Origin: Bacteroides thetaiotaomicron VPI-5482
GTDB lineage: Bacteria > Bacteroidota > Bacteroidia > Bacteroidales > Bacteroidaceae
Assembly: GCF_000011065.1 (NCBI RefSeq)
Contig: NC_004663.1
Span: 4,650,001 to 4,714,000 of the forward strand
Direction: 5' to 3'
DNA length: 64,000 nt
The translations under genes and the position numbers were made by a program. Position 1 is the stretch's first letter, and each line of letters starts with the position of its first letter. A model generated the notes under the pieces. That model made no database searches. It was not told the origin of the DNA and saw only the letters and a program-made list of their open reading frames with translations. Shown piece by piece: positions 51,161 to 59,874 of this stretch.

Positions 51161-51734
51161 ACGAATTAGCTTCCATGAAATAGAAAGACAGATACTCTTT
51201 GCCGCTGCTTGCTTTTCGGTCGGCTATCTTCGCGCGGAAGTCGGCGATACGGGCTTCGGGCGTGTTGGCTGTCTCGCCGCGTGCTTTCTTCTCTGTGTCA
51301 CAGCCGGCTTCACCGGTTCCGTGTTTTTCGGCAGCTTGCGCTTTGAGTTGTGCTTCCCAGTTTTGGAGGTAGGCTTCGTCAATGCGTTGTTCTTTCAGTG
51401 TTCCGGTGACGCGGACGATGGAGTTCACACATTTCGGGTCGAATGCTCCCAGTGTGCCGGCTTCTACGCGGATCACTTGTGTGTCGTCACTGCCCATCAG
51501 GAAGATTTTCTTGGCGCCATGCTTGCAGGTATGTGTGCAAACGCCTTCGATGGTTACTTCTTTTCCTGCAAGGTTTTCTGCATTTGCAAGAAGAGAGTCA
51601 ATTTCTAAAGCAGACGAAGTGGTCTGTTCTGTTGTTGTGTCCGAGGAACTTTTCTGCTGTTTGTTTCCACAAGAGGTTCCGATAACGGCAACCGCCAGTA
51701 GAGCGATTGCGATGCTTAGCTTTTTTGTTTTCAT
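51147..51734 (-). CDS. Lipoprotein with OB-like fold and Cys/His motif, 195 aa
   Basis: A lipoprotein (AVAVIGTSCGNKQQKSS) with a short linker and a small beta domain (~residues 45-120) that reads like an OB fold: NLAGKEVTIEGVCTHTCKHGAKKIFLMGSDDTQVIRVEAG. The CTHTCKH block (C-x-H-x-C-x-H, ~67-73) is a plausible metal or heme ligand set. The C-terminal half is charged and helical with further Cys (GEAGCDTEKKA). I do not recognise a named family. Next to a PepSY protein and a TonB receptor operon it may carry or hand over a metal; that is inference. Confidence 0.65.
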   Translation of the reverse strand: MKTKKLSIAIALLAVAVIGTSCGNKQQKSSSDTTTEQTTSSALEIDSLLANAENLAGKEVTIEGVCTHTCKHGAKKIFLMGSDDTQVIRVEAGTLGAFDPKCVNSIVRVTGTLKEQRIDEAYLQNWEAQLKAQAAEKHGTGEAGCDTEKKARGETANTPEARIADFRAKIADRKASSGKEYLSFYFMEANSYEVE

Positions 51735-51791
51735 TGTTACTTTTTGTTTTTATGTAGTTTATATTCTTTTTTATGAACTTGCAAATGGCTT

Positions 51792-53417
51792 TTAGTTCTG
51801 GTTCTTTACACAACGAACTGTTTGACCACTAAGTACACTGATATAACTCAGAGACAATCTGCCTTCCGGATACTTCGCCATTGAGAATGTGCTCATTAGT
51901 CCGAAGAACTGAATATTGGTCAGGTCGCCGGTGCTTGTACTATAAATAGGCTTATATGCAGTTGAAGTCATGTAATAACTCATACTGGGTTTTCCAAACC
52001 ATTCGGTTACCGTACTGTTGCTGCTGGTTATTGCCGTTGCCTGATATTTGGGGACGGCTGAATAACCGGTTGACATACGTACTCCCGAGAATTGATAATT
52101 AAATTTAGCCTCGTTGAGTGTCGGGATTTTACCACCGTCATATGCTGTGTCATAGAAAAGAGCGTCTTTTCCGTTTTCCAAACTATTGCCGTCCGCATCT
52201 TTGGTCGAATTACCTACAAGGCTGAAATATTCGGCGCGAGTCGGGATGTGCCATCCCTTCGGACAGATGCCCTGTGCTCCTTCAAAGTCGTAGCAGTTTT
52301 CCGGAGTAACTGCTTTGCCGCTAAGTGCGGCATGGATGTCGTAGAGATAACCGTACTGCTTGATAGAAGTTGCGTCCTGCAATGCTTTTGCAGTAAGTGT
52401 ACCGTCAACTGTAACCAATTCGTACGGATACCAGATGTGAGAATCTGCAGCCGGATCACTTGACGGAGTATATCCATCCGGTACATAGCGTAATGGTTCC
52501 GCCATCCATGTTGTTCCGTTGGAGAGAGTTACCGTATTGTAGGTAATGCCGTCGTAGATGAAATATCCGTCATGCTCTTCAAAAGGAACTTCCGGCTCAT
52601 CTCCCTTGATCTCTCCCTCGTCTGTCCAGTTCTCGATCTCACCACTGAGTGTAACGATGATATTATCGGGTAATACACGTATATTGACACTGTATTGTCC
52701 GCCTTGAACTAAATCTGTGGATACGAGCTTTTGCATCAATGTATTGTTATCTGAAGTTGTTACTGCAAGAGTGAACGCAGCCGTCTGTGGGACTACAATG
52801 GCACGAAAAGTCTTATTCTTTGTCACTTGTTGTGCTGTGATGTCTGTGGCGGCGGCGCTCTCGTTTACGGTTGTCTTCATGGTTGCCAAATTGATATTGG
52901 CAGTAGGAACAGAGCCTTTGAGCACTATAGATGAAATATCCAAATTCGTTTCGTTTGTCACATTAATAACCAGTTTGGTCAGCATGTGCTTGAAGATCAT
53001 GCTGATGGAGTTCACCGAAGGAAGTACGTCGGATTTGCTTGCCGCCATAAAGTCGGAGATTCCGTAGTTGGTGGTCTGGTCGGCATGCACGGTGAATGAA
53101 GTCGGTACACCGGTTGCGCTGTAAGGATAGTAAGCCACGAATGAAGACTTGTCTGCTCCTTCGGGATACCATTTCAGACTTCCGGCGAAAGCTCCGTCAT
53201 TGAAAGTCATAAGCTCGTTGGTGGCATATACAGTGCCGTCTTCTTTAGTGACACTCAATCCGATCTGATCCTGATCTTCGAAATTAACCTCTGTGGCACG
53301 TGTGATAATAGGAGTGATGGTCACCCGGTCCACAGATGCTACTCCCTCGTTTTCCTCCTGCTGGCAAGATGCCAGAAATGCTGCTGTCAGCACAAATAAT
53401 ATCCCCTTTTTCATCAT
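51792..53417 (-). CDS. Fimbrillin-like lipoprotein with C-terminal FISUMP domain, 541 aa
   Basis: Lipoprotein (LTAAFLASCQQEEN). Residues ~30-270 resemble the Mfa-like fimbrillin fold: VTITPIITRATEVNFEDQDQIGLSV, SSFVAYYPYSATG and ISMIFKHMLTKLVINVT. The C-terminal ~250 residues are a FISUMP (Fibrobacter major paralogous) domain: NGTTWMAEPLRYVPDG, GICPKGWHIPTRAEYFSLVG and the end SGQTVRCVKN. Such proteins are surface-exposed and often part of fimbria-like or cell-surface structures. It is 32 bp after the DUF6850 gene and probably transcribed with it. The ligand or partner is unknown. Confidence 0.82.
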   Translation of the reverse strand: MMKKGILFVLTAAFLASCQQEENEGVASVDRVTITPIITRATEVNFEDQDQIGLSVTKEDGTVYATNELMTFNDGAFAGSLKWYPEGADKSSFVAYYPYSATGVPTSFTVHADQTTNYGISDFMAASKSDVLPSVNSISMIFKHMLTKLVINVTNETNLDISSIVLKGSVPTANINLATMKTTVNESAAATDITAQQVTKNKTFRAIVVPQTAAFTLAVTTSDNNTLMQKLVSTDLVQGGQYSVNIRVLPDNIIVTLSGEIENWTDEGEIKGDEPEVPFEEHDGYFIYDGITYNTVTLSNGTTWMAEPLRYVPDGYTPSSDPAADSHIWYPYELVTVDGTLTAKALQDATSIKQYGYLYDIHAALSGKAVTPENCYDFEGAQGICPKGWHIPTRAEYFSLVGNSTKDADGNSLENGKDALFYDTAYDGGKIPTLNEAKFNYQFSGVRMSTGYSAVPKYQATAITSSNSTVTEWFGKPSMSYYMTSTAYKPIYSTSTGDLTNIQFFGLMSTFSMAKYPEGRLSLSYISVLSGQTVRCVKNQN

Positions 53418-53449
53418 TTGATAGTTTTATATTATGTAAATGAATAATT

Positions 53450-54958
53450 TTAAAATGTATAACCTAACTTAATCGTCTCATTCCAACGGCTCGAACCTGC
53501 TATATATTCAAGGTTGAAACCGTGCGTATATCCGCCCTGAATTTCGGCATAAATCCCCCGATGAAAGTGATAGCGTAATCCGACGTTCACTGTCGCCCGT
53601 GGGGCAGTTGCATACTCATTCTGCAGATGGTAATAATCTGTCAGGCGGTATGGAGGATCGCCCGGTTCGGCTGTCGTTTCAGTAGTCCTGCTCTTCTCCG
53701 TGAAGTCTCCTATGGATAAACTTGCGGCAGCTTTCACATCGAATCTTCCGGCATGAAGTACGCCGGATGCGTAAACCCGTCCACAAGTCATTGTCTGTGA
53801 CGCGACATAAGGGTACATTTGGGTAGTCATGCTTTTAAAAGACGAAATCTCGGCTCCGACACGCAATTCTCCTTTAGGAGCGATCAACTCATATTCGGGC
53901 TGAACGGATAAAGCCTTTCTTTCGAAAATCCGGTTGGAACCGTAAACATGGGTAGTCGTGATTCCGTTGGATATCTCCTGTCCCAATACATTCTCGTCAT
54001 TTGTCTGGCGTGACCATGAGAGGTTGATCCGCAGGAAATGTTCGGTACTGCCTTTGGCGAAACGGTATCTCAGATGCGATGTAATCCGGTGTGCCGGAAA
54101 CTTAAACCAGATAACCTCTTTCTCTCCGGCGGAACCGGAAGAATGCAGATACTCCACATCTCCGTAAAGCGATCCCCATTGGACCTGAACTGCTGCTCCG
54201 TGAGACAGTTCCTTGATGGGGAATCCGTTGATACCCGATTCGCTCAGATGGACTCCGCTTCCCGACCATGCTTCGTAGGCACCGTACATCAGTCCTTTAT
54301 CAAGGAATGCGTAATAAGGTGTAGCGGCTGTTCCGATCTCTTCTGCTGAAACGGATTCGCTGTTTTTGCTGAAAATATAAGAGAATCCGATCGCATAATG
54401 GTCCGAATGATACATGATGCCGGGAGCTACTTTTAAGTCCAGTCTGTAGTTGGTATGTCGCAAGTCCTTGCGTTTGGAGTAATTGGCAGAGGTGAAATCG
54501 ATCTTTCCGCCGATGCGCCAGTTGGTGCCGGCATCTGCTGCTATACCTCCCATGAACGCATAAGTTTGTAAATCCTTTCGGCCGGGGGTAAACTCCAGTA
54601 GGTCTACCGGATAAAATCCGGGATGGATGAACATGGAGCCGCTCATATCCTTGCCGGAAGTGTGGTCGAATGAGAACGAGCCGATCAGAGAATACTTCTT
54701 TAAGTGTGTGATGGACTTGGCTACTGCACCGGCACTCCATAATTTGCCGGCTTCGTAGTAGTTGCGGAAGTCACCGTGATTGTTCTTGCCGTACAGTTCG
54801 GCGTAGGAGACGGTGACGCTGTCCATCATGATTCCCGTTACGTTTGTTCCGGCATTCCATGAATTTCGTCGTTCGATAACATCGTAAGTCTGTGCCGAGC
54901 TTACGGCTGCTATACACAACAGCATACATCCTATATATATTCCTTTCATATTACTCAT
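53450..54958 (-). CDS. DUF6850-type outer-membrane beta-barrel protein, 502 aa
   Basis: An outer-membrane protein with a signal peptide (MKGIYIGCMLLCIAAVSSAQ) and many alternating aromatic strands (YSLIGSFSFDHTSG, YRLDLKVAPGIMYHSDHYAIGFSYIFSKN, GIYAEIQGGYTHGFNLEYI), ending with the terminal aromatic IKLGYTF, as expected for a barrel. I prefer the start at 54958 (MSNMKG), which overlaps the DUF4876 gene by 8 bp, or 54949; the longer frame from 55024 lies over the DUF4876 gene. DUF6850 proteins occur with DUF4876 and a TonB receptor in other Bacteroides, by memory. Function unknown. Confidence 0.75.
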   Translation of the reverse strand: MSNMKGIYIGCMLLCIAAVSSAQTYDVIERRNSWNAGTNVTGIMMDSVTVSYAELYGKNNHGDFRNYYEAGKLWSAGAVAKSITHLKKYSLIGSFSFDHTSGKDMSGSMFIHPGFYPVDLLEFTPGRKDLQTYAFMGGIAADAGTNWRIGGKIDFTSANYSKRKDLRHTNYRLDLKVAPGIMYHSDHYAIGFSYIFSKNSESVSAEEIGTAATPYYAFLDKGLMYGAYEAWSGSGVHLSESGINGFPIKELSHGAAVQVQWGSLYGDVEYLHSSGSAGEKEVIWFKFPAHRITSHLRYRFAKGSTEHFLRINLSWSRQTNDENVLGQEISNGITTTHVYGSNRIFERKALSVQPEYELIAPKGELRVGAEISSFKSMTTQMYPYVASQTMTCGRVYASGVLHAGRFDVKAAASLSIGDFTEKSRTTETTAEPGDPPYRLTDYYHLQNEYATAPRATVNVGLRYHFHRGIYAEIQGGYTHGFNLEYIAGSSRWNETIKLGYTF

Positions 54959-56186
54959 GCAGGGATTGTTGTTCTCTTTCATAAAAATCGGCGGAAGAGT
55001 TGTTCGTATCTTCCAGTATTTCATAACCGGCCTCCTTCGATGCTTCCTCGTCTACCCGACGGTGCAGGCTGCGTCCGTCATACAGTGCACTTTGACTGAC
55101 ATATCCGGCATCGATGGAAGGCGAAATGCGTTTTTTGTTGCTCGACGAACCGCCATAGTACACCTCTACCCCGTCAATCACCCAGTCGAGCGGAATCTTG
55201 ATGACCTGATCCACCGTGCTGCCGGGCTTTTGTATCACACTGCCCGTTTGCTGTACATACTCCTGTATCGTAGTGTCCTGAGCCTTGAAGATGACAGTGG
55301 CGGGAGAAAATATAGAGAATGTATAGGCATTCGCCTGTCCCAGTTTGATGACCACGTCCAGATAATGGTCGCGGCTGATCTGGTCGCCCGGAGCAGGATG
55401 ATACATCGTATTCCAGTAATAAACATTGTTGTAGCAGGCAAAATATCCCGGTTTGTTCAGATTGACCGACAGCGGGTATTGCGCGGCATGATCGATGGCT
55501 CCGTTGACGGCGATGACCGCATCGGCACCGGGTGCCAGCGGGAAGGAAGTGCCGTTACCGCCGAATTGCCAGATGCACTGGACGATAGGAGCGAAATCGG
55601 GGAAAATGGTTGCTCCGGTTGCTTCGTCCTGCGTCACCCATACGTTGGTGGACTGGGAGTTGTAAGGATCGAGCGTACCTAAACACAAATGGTCGAGATA
55701 CTGCGTCTGGGAATCATTGTTGTGCAGGATAATGTATTTATCAGCCTGATAAGTACCTTCCTGCGGCAGCTTGGTACATCCTCCGCAATAGATTTCCTTG
55801 ATAATGATGGCACCGGCTTTGGAGTGTGTAAGCGGAACGTTGAGTGTGATATCTCCGTTTACGAGTTTTACCTTGTCTGCCAGTCCGTTAAATATATGCT
55901 GATCGGCTTTATCGCTGATTTGTATGCGGTATATGCCGTTGGTCAGGGCGAATTGCGCTGTACCGTTCTGGTCGGTTACCGTCTTGTAGGAGTTGCCGCG
56001 GGCGATGTCTTCGATTTGGACGGTGATGCCTTCCCGAAGGTATTCCGCATAATCGTCCGGATAGACGGCAGTCACCTGCAAGGTGTGCAGCTGGTCTTCG
56101 TAAGGATTGCCTTTGTCGAGGTCCGTACATCCTCCGAGTAAGGATGTGACGAAAAGCAGTATGATATAGATTGACTGTTGTTTCAT
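54951..56186 (-). CDS. DUF4876-type lipoprotein, 411 aa
   Basis: Lipoprotein (VTSLLGGCTDLDK) starting 4 bp after the TonB receptor stop. Residues ~35-125 look like an immunoglobulin-like or regulatory beta domain (LQVTAVYPDDYAEYLREGITVQIED, TVTDQNGTAQFALTNGIYRIQIS). The remainder contains a DUF4876-like segment (GAIIIKEIYCGGCTKLPQEGTYQADKYIILHNNDSQTQYLDHLCLG), which has a lamin-tail-like pattern (KYIILHNN), and ends SKEAGYEILEDTNNSSADFYEREQ. No catalytic motif. It is probably a surface partner of the receptor. Confidence 0.78.
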   Translation of the reverse strand: MKQQSIYIILLFVTSLLGGCTDLDKGNPYEDQLHTLQVTAVYPDDYAEYLREGITVQIEDIARGNSYKTVTDQNGTAQFALTNGIYRIQISDKADQHIFNGLADKVKLVNGDITLNVPLTHSKAGAIIIKEIYCGGCTKLPQEGTYQADKYIILHNNDSQTQYLDHLCLGTLDPYNSQSTNVWVTQDEATGATIFPDFAPIVQCIWQFGGNGTSFPLAPGADAVIAVNGAIDHAAQYPLSVNLNKPGYFACYNNVYYWNTMYHPAPGDQISRDHYLDVVIKLGQANAYTFSIFSPATVIFKAQDTTIQEYVQQTGSVIQKPGSTVDQVIKIPLDWVIDGVEVYYGGSSSNKKRISPSIDAGYVSQSALYDGRSLHRRVDEEASKEAGYEILEDTNNSSADFYEREQQSLHE

Positions 56187-56190
56187 ATTT

Positions 56191-59028
56191 CTAAAGTTTA
56201 ATGCGGCAGGTTAGTCCATAATAAAAGTTCGGGGTAAAGATTGCACTGGTTCCGGTTGCGTATGATTTCACATACGCCCGTGAGTTCGTGAAATTAATCG
56301 CGTTGAACGACAGCGAAACATGATCGCCTATCTCCTTGGTAATGCTGATATTGGCAGAGAAATACGGATCATATCCGTCGGCTGCGAAAGTATAGGCATT
56401 GCCCGATTTACGTATCAGATGCGCGAAGTCCGGATTTTCGGCTTCGGCGGCGGTGAACGGATGTACCTCGTTGTTCAGGTCGAGGTAGGCAACCGGATAA
56501 ATGGCCGTATAAGAATTTCCGTCGTAGATGCTGCCTCCTGTTTTCTCGTTGCTGTTCTCGCTGACGTTGAACGCGTAGGACGTACCGTTATATTCGGAGA
56601 GATTCTGCGACCGCTTGATGAGCGAGGCTTCCAGTTTGCAGGATATGATCAGCCTTGCTTTCGGGATACGGGTGATCGCTGTGATATTGGCATCCAGCGA
56701 GTGAGTGCGCTTGCCGTTGGCGGTCGTGGATGAGTTGTCGCCGTTGGCATATATACCTACATATTGGTAGGAACGGTTGGCGAGAGTGGTGTGCGACCAT
56801 CCGTTTTGGTAGTAATAAGACAAGGAATTGTCTATGTATTTGCTATATGTATAGGCCGCATCCACACGGAACTGCGTACGGAGAGGAGTGATCTCCGGAA
56901 AATCGATGATCATTTCCGCTCCTCTGCGGGTGATGTCCGGTCCGTTATCGGGAGAGGTTGACCTGACGAAAGTCTGGTCTTTCACCTTTACGTCCAGCGG
57001 TGTCCAGTAACTGTCCTCATCGTCCCGTATATATCCCATGCCCGTCTGATTGTCTACGGTAATCTGCGGATTGGCGGACAGCTCGAATCCTTCCGGCAAC
57101 TGTAGAACATTGTATGCGAACGGAGTATAGGTACTTGTATATTTATAAGGCATCTTCGTGCGGTTAAAGTATCCTACCAGTGAAATACGGGTGCGGGCTA
57201 CATTGATGTCAACTCCTATTTCGGCATTCTGATTCTTCTGCCAGCGGAGTTTCTCGTTGTGTAATAAAGTATATGGCTGACTGTAATAGACGTAAGCCGA
57301 CTCATTGTTATTGTATGAGACTCCGAAAGTCTGAATATCCCGATACTCCTGTCGGGGATAGAGTACATAGTACGAAGGCAGCTTCTCGGTCACTCCCCAT
57401 CCGCCCCGAATCGCTATGTTTTCGTTCAGCTGCCATCTGGCGTTGAAACGTGGCGACAGTGTGTTCAGCTTGTCGTATTGCGTTCCGCTGATGAACAGAT
57501 TCTCCCAACGCAATCCCGCCATCAGCCTCAGCATGGTGCTGCCGACAGCTACCGACAGGCTTTCTTCCGCATACAACGAAACATTGTGCATATACGGATA
57601 AGCCGAGTAAGAACGGGGGCGATATCCGTTGGGAGCCAGCGAAGGATTCTGATAATACTCTCCGTCGCCCACATTGCCTGTTCCTTTCCATTGCACGCCT
57701 GCTTTCAGATTGCTGGTAACGTTCTTGAAACGACGGTTCCATTCGTACTTCAACGAAGCGGCATAATCCAGTTCTTTGGAATCGACAATCTGATCGGCAA
57801 AGAAATGGTAAGGCAGTTTGCCTGCAATGAAATAACCTTCCTGTTCAGCGTGGACTGCCGGCTGTTCGGACGCATAAGAATAAGGTGTATGTGCATGCGA
57901 CTTGTTATCATTGTAATACACCGATGCATCCAGTTTGAGGTTGGTAATCCATGACTTGTTGAGCAGCCATGCCAATGACGTGTTTGCACGGAAAACGTTG
58001 TCTCTGACTTTGGTATATTCTCCCGTATATGCGTCGGGATCATCCTTCGTATTCATTCCTCCGATGTTACCGGTCAGCCCGATGTCGAATCGGAGCACTT
58101 TCCGGAACGTATTGCTGTAACCTGCGGAGAATCCTCTGCGGGTATAAGAAGTATAGGGTGAATTAAGCTTTTGAGTAGCCTTGATCCATTCACCGCTTAT
58201 GTTGACGATTCCTTTATCGTTGCCGAGGTCCAGCCCTTTGGAAAAGGACACCTGTTCTGTGCGGGGATTGATGGATAGCAGTACATTCCACGGAGTCTTC
58301 CCTTTTTTCGTATGGATTTTGACCATACCGCTGTTCAAGTCTCCGTACTCTGCCGAAGGTACTCCGGTGATGACTTCTACCGATTCGATATCGGCCACAG
58401 AGATGCTGCGGGTATCTATTCCGGTCATATTGCCGAAAGAAGAGTTGTTGCCGATGCGTACTCCGTCTACTTCTATCGCCGTTCCGAAAGCCGCGTTGCC
58501 TGCGGATGAACCTCCGTCGCGCAGAGAGAAAATATTGTTGCTGGTCAAGTCCGGAACTTTCGTCTTTCCTCCCGGAAGAAGGGCGGAAATATCGCTTACA
58601 TTCGATATCTGCAGATGTTCCAGTGCGTTACTCCCGATGTTGAGCGTGGTGTTCAGCTCACTCTTCGGAGCTTGTGCGGTAACGATTACGTCGTTCAGGG
58701 CAAGTGTATTTTCCTTCAGTTGTATCTTTAATCCTTTGATGCTGTTGTTCACATTCACCGGAACCGTTGCCGGAACATAACCGAGGAAGGAAACTTCCAA
58801 TTGATACTTGCCTTCCTGTATTCCTTGTATCGTAAATTCCCCCTTCTGGTCGGATACAGCCCACAAATAGGTGCCTTTGATTAAAATGGATGCGCCGGGC
58901 AACGGCGAACCCGTCCTTTCGTCGGATATACGACCGGAAATAGAATAATTGTTAGTATTGGCTTCAATTCTGGAAATGATCAAAGAAAGAAGCAAGCAGA
59001 GCATTATTTTAAGTGTAAGAAACCTCAT
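56191..59028 (-). CDS. TonB-dependent receptor with CarboxypepD_reg domain, 945 aa
   Basis: First gene of the nine-gene operon. I choose the start at 59028 (MRFLTLKIMLCLL) for its signal peptide; the frame from 59172 adds a non-signal leader. A carboxypeptidase-regulatory-like domain (ISGRISDERTGSPLPGASILIKG), a plug with DVIVTAQAPKSELNTTLNI, IEVDGVRIGNNSSFGNM and VADIESVEVITGVPSAEYGDLNSGMV, and a ~22-strand barrel ending FYYGLTCRIKL are present. It differs from SusC, lacking the LDEVVVVGYG signature, and has no SusD partner. It resembles receptors for metal chelates or small ligands. The ligand is unknown. Confidence 0.9.
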   Translation of the reverse strand: MRFLTLKIMLCLLLSLIISRIEANTNNYSISGRISDERTGSPLPGASILIKGTYLWAVSDQKGEFTIQGIQEGKYQLEVSFLGYVPATVPVNVNNSIKGLKIQLKENTLALNDVIVTAQAPKSELNTTLNIGSNALEHLQISNVSDISALLPGGKTKVPDLTSNNIFSLRDGGSSAGNAAFGTAIEVDGVRIGNNSSFGNMTGIDTRSISVADIESVEVITGVPSAEYGDLNSGMVKIHTKKGKTPWNVLLSINPRTEQVSFSKGLDLGNDKGIVNISGEWIKATQKLNSPYTSYTRRGFSAGYSNTFRKVLRFDIGLTGNIGGMNTKDDPDAYTGEYTKVRDNVFRANTSLAWLLNKSWITNLKLDASVYYNDNKSHAHTPYSYASEQPAVHAEQEGYFIAGKLPYHFFADQIVDSKELDYAASLKYEWNRRFKNVTSNLKAGVQWKGTGNVGDGEYYQNPSLAPNGYRPRSYSAYPYMHNVSLYAEESLSVAVGSTMLRLMAGLRWENLFISGTQYDKLNTLSPRFNARWQLNENIAIRGGWGVTEKLPSYYVLYPRQEYRDIQTFGVSYNNNESAYVYYSQPYTLLHNEKLRWQKNQNAEIGVDINVARTRISLVGYFNRTKMPYKYTSTYTPFAYNVLQLPEGFELSANPQITVDNQTGMGYIRDDEDSYWTPLDVKVKDQTFVRSTSPDNGPDITRRGAEMIIDFPEITPLRTQFRVDAAYTYSKYIDNSLSYYYQNGWSHTTLANRSYQYVGIYANGDNSSTTANGKRTHSLDANITAITRIPKARLIISCKLEASLIKRSQNLSEYNGTSYAFNVSENSNEKTGGSIYDGNSYTAIYPVAYLDLNNEVHPFTAAEAENPDFAHLIRKSGNAYTFAADGYDPYFSANISITKEIGDHVSLSFNAINFTNSRAYVKSYATGTSAIFTPNFYYGLTCRIKL

Positions 59029-59310
59029 AGAACAAATTTTGTGCAAATTTCGTTCTATATCGTTAATACTACAATCGCAAATAATGACTATTTTGGGAGT
59101 ATGCGAGTACCCATAAATAGGTATTTCTCTCCATAGTGATTTGATAGCAGTTTTGCTCTCATGCTCTAACAAACGGTCTGTATCCCTTTATTCATCGTGG
59201 TTTCCAGTGTGGTAGCAACTGTGGCGGCAGGTATGAGGGCAAACGGTTGCTCTCACTTGCATCATGGACTTAATCTCGTTTGTTTAGCTTTATGCTTTGA
59301 TTTGCAGGAT

Positions 59311-59619
59311 GTTAATGTCTGATGTGTCAACTGTTAACAATTGGCATCCCAGCTATTAATAACTGAGAAATCAGTTGTTAATAGCTGACAACTCCTTCAT
59401 TATAGACTGATAAATGGTTTGAAATGGCTTGAAAGGACAGGTTAAATGAGTCAGTTGTTACGGTCAAGTCATTTCAATCGACAGTTGTTTCAGATAGTTT
59501 CAGGCGCTTGAAACTTTTAGTTTCATTGCTTGAAACCAATGGTTTCAAAGGTTGAAACTATTAGTTCCAAGGCATGAAACCTTTTGTTTCAAGGCATGAA
59601 ACCGAATTTGGAACTGTAC
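59311..59619. repeat. Array of ~22-bp-period imperfect palindromic units
   Basis: RTTAA begins at 59311, 59333, 59355 and 59377, exactly 22 bp apart; GAAAC begins at 59510, 59532, 59554, 59576 and 59598, again exactly 22 bp apart. Several of the later units carry GAAAC and GTTTC arms. The two blocks are in almost the same register (133 bp, one more than 6 x 22), and weaker units lie between them, giving about 14 units in all. Confidence 0.8.
59351..59386. repeat. Inverted repeat with 16-bp arms
   Basis: AGCTATTAATAACTGA (59351-59366), GAAA loop, then TCAGTTGTTAATAGCT (59371-59386): 15 of 16 positions pair. It spans two units of the 22-bp array and could form a stable stem-loop. Confidence 0.75.
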
Positions 59620-59874
59620 TTCCCTAATAATGGTTGACTTGTTTATCTCTAATAGCTGCTATGTGTTGACTAGAAATATTACTAACCCTGGCAGCTGTTT
59701 ACTTTATTATTTATTATTCCTGCCTCCGGTTTACTTATTTTTTTCTTATTCCTTTAACCGGTTGACTCTTCTCTTTGAAAGAAGAAAAAAGAAAGGAACT
59801 CACCCTTTTTCCTCTTTCTATCCCGCTAGCAGGGCATTCTTGGTCTTTTCATAAGCAAATGTACATATTTATTT

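Larger units (their letters stand above)
59029..59840. other. Long gene-free stretch upstream of the TonB operon, repeat-rich
   Basis: No real gene found; the short frame at 59630-59854 has no protein-like features. It contains the repeat array 59311-59619 and the inverted repeat 59351-59386. Position 59029-59310 presumably holds the operon promoter, but no TAnnTTTGY box is clear there, so transcription may depend on another sigma factor or start within 59173-59310. Confidence 0.55.

Noticed and set aside
54957..55682. 241-codon plus-strand frame over the DUF4876 gene
   Set aside because: Opposite a lipoprotein gene with clear signal and operon spacing; the translation looks random.
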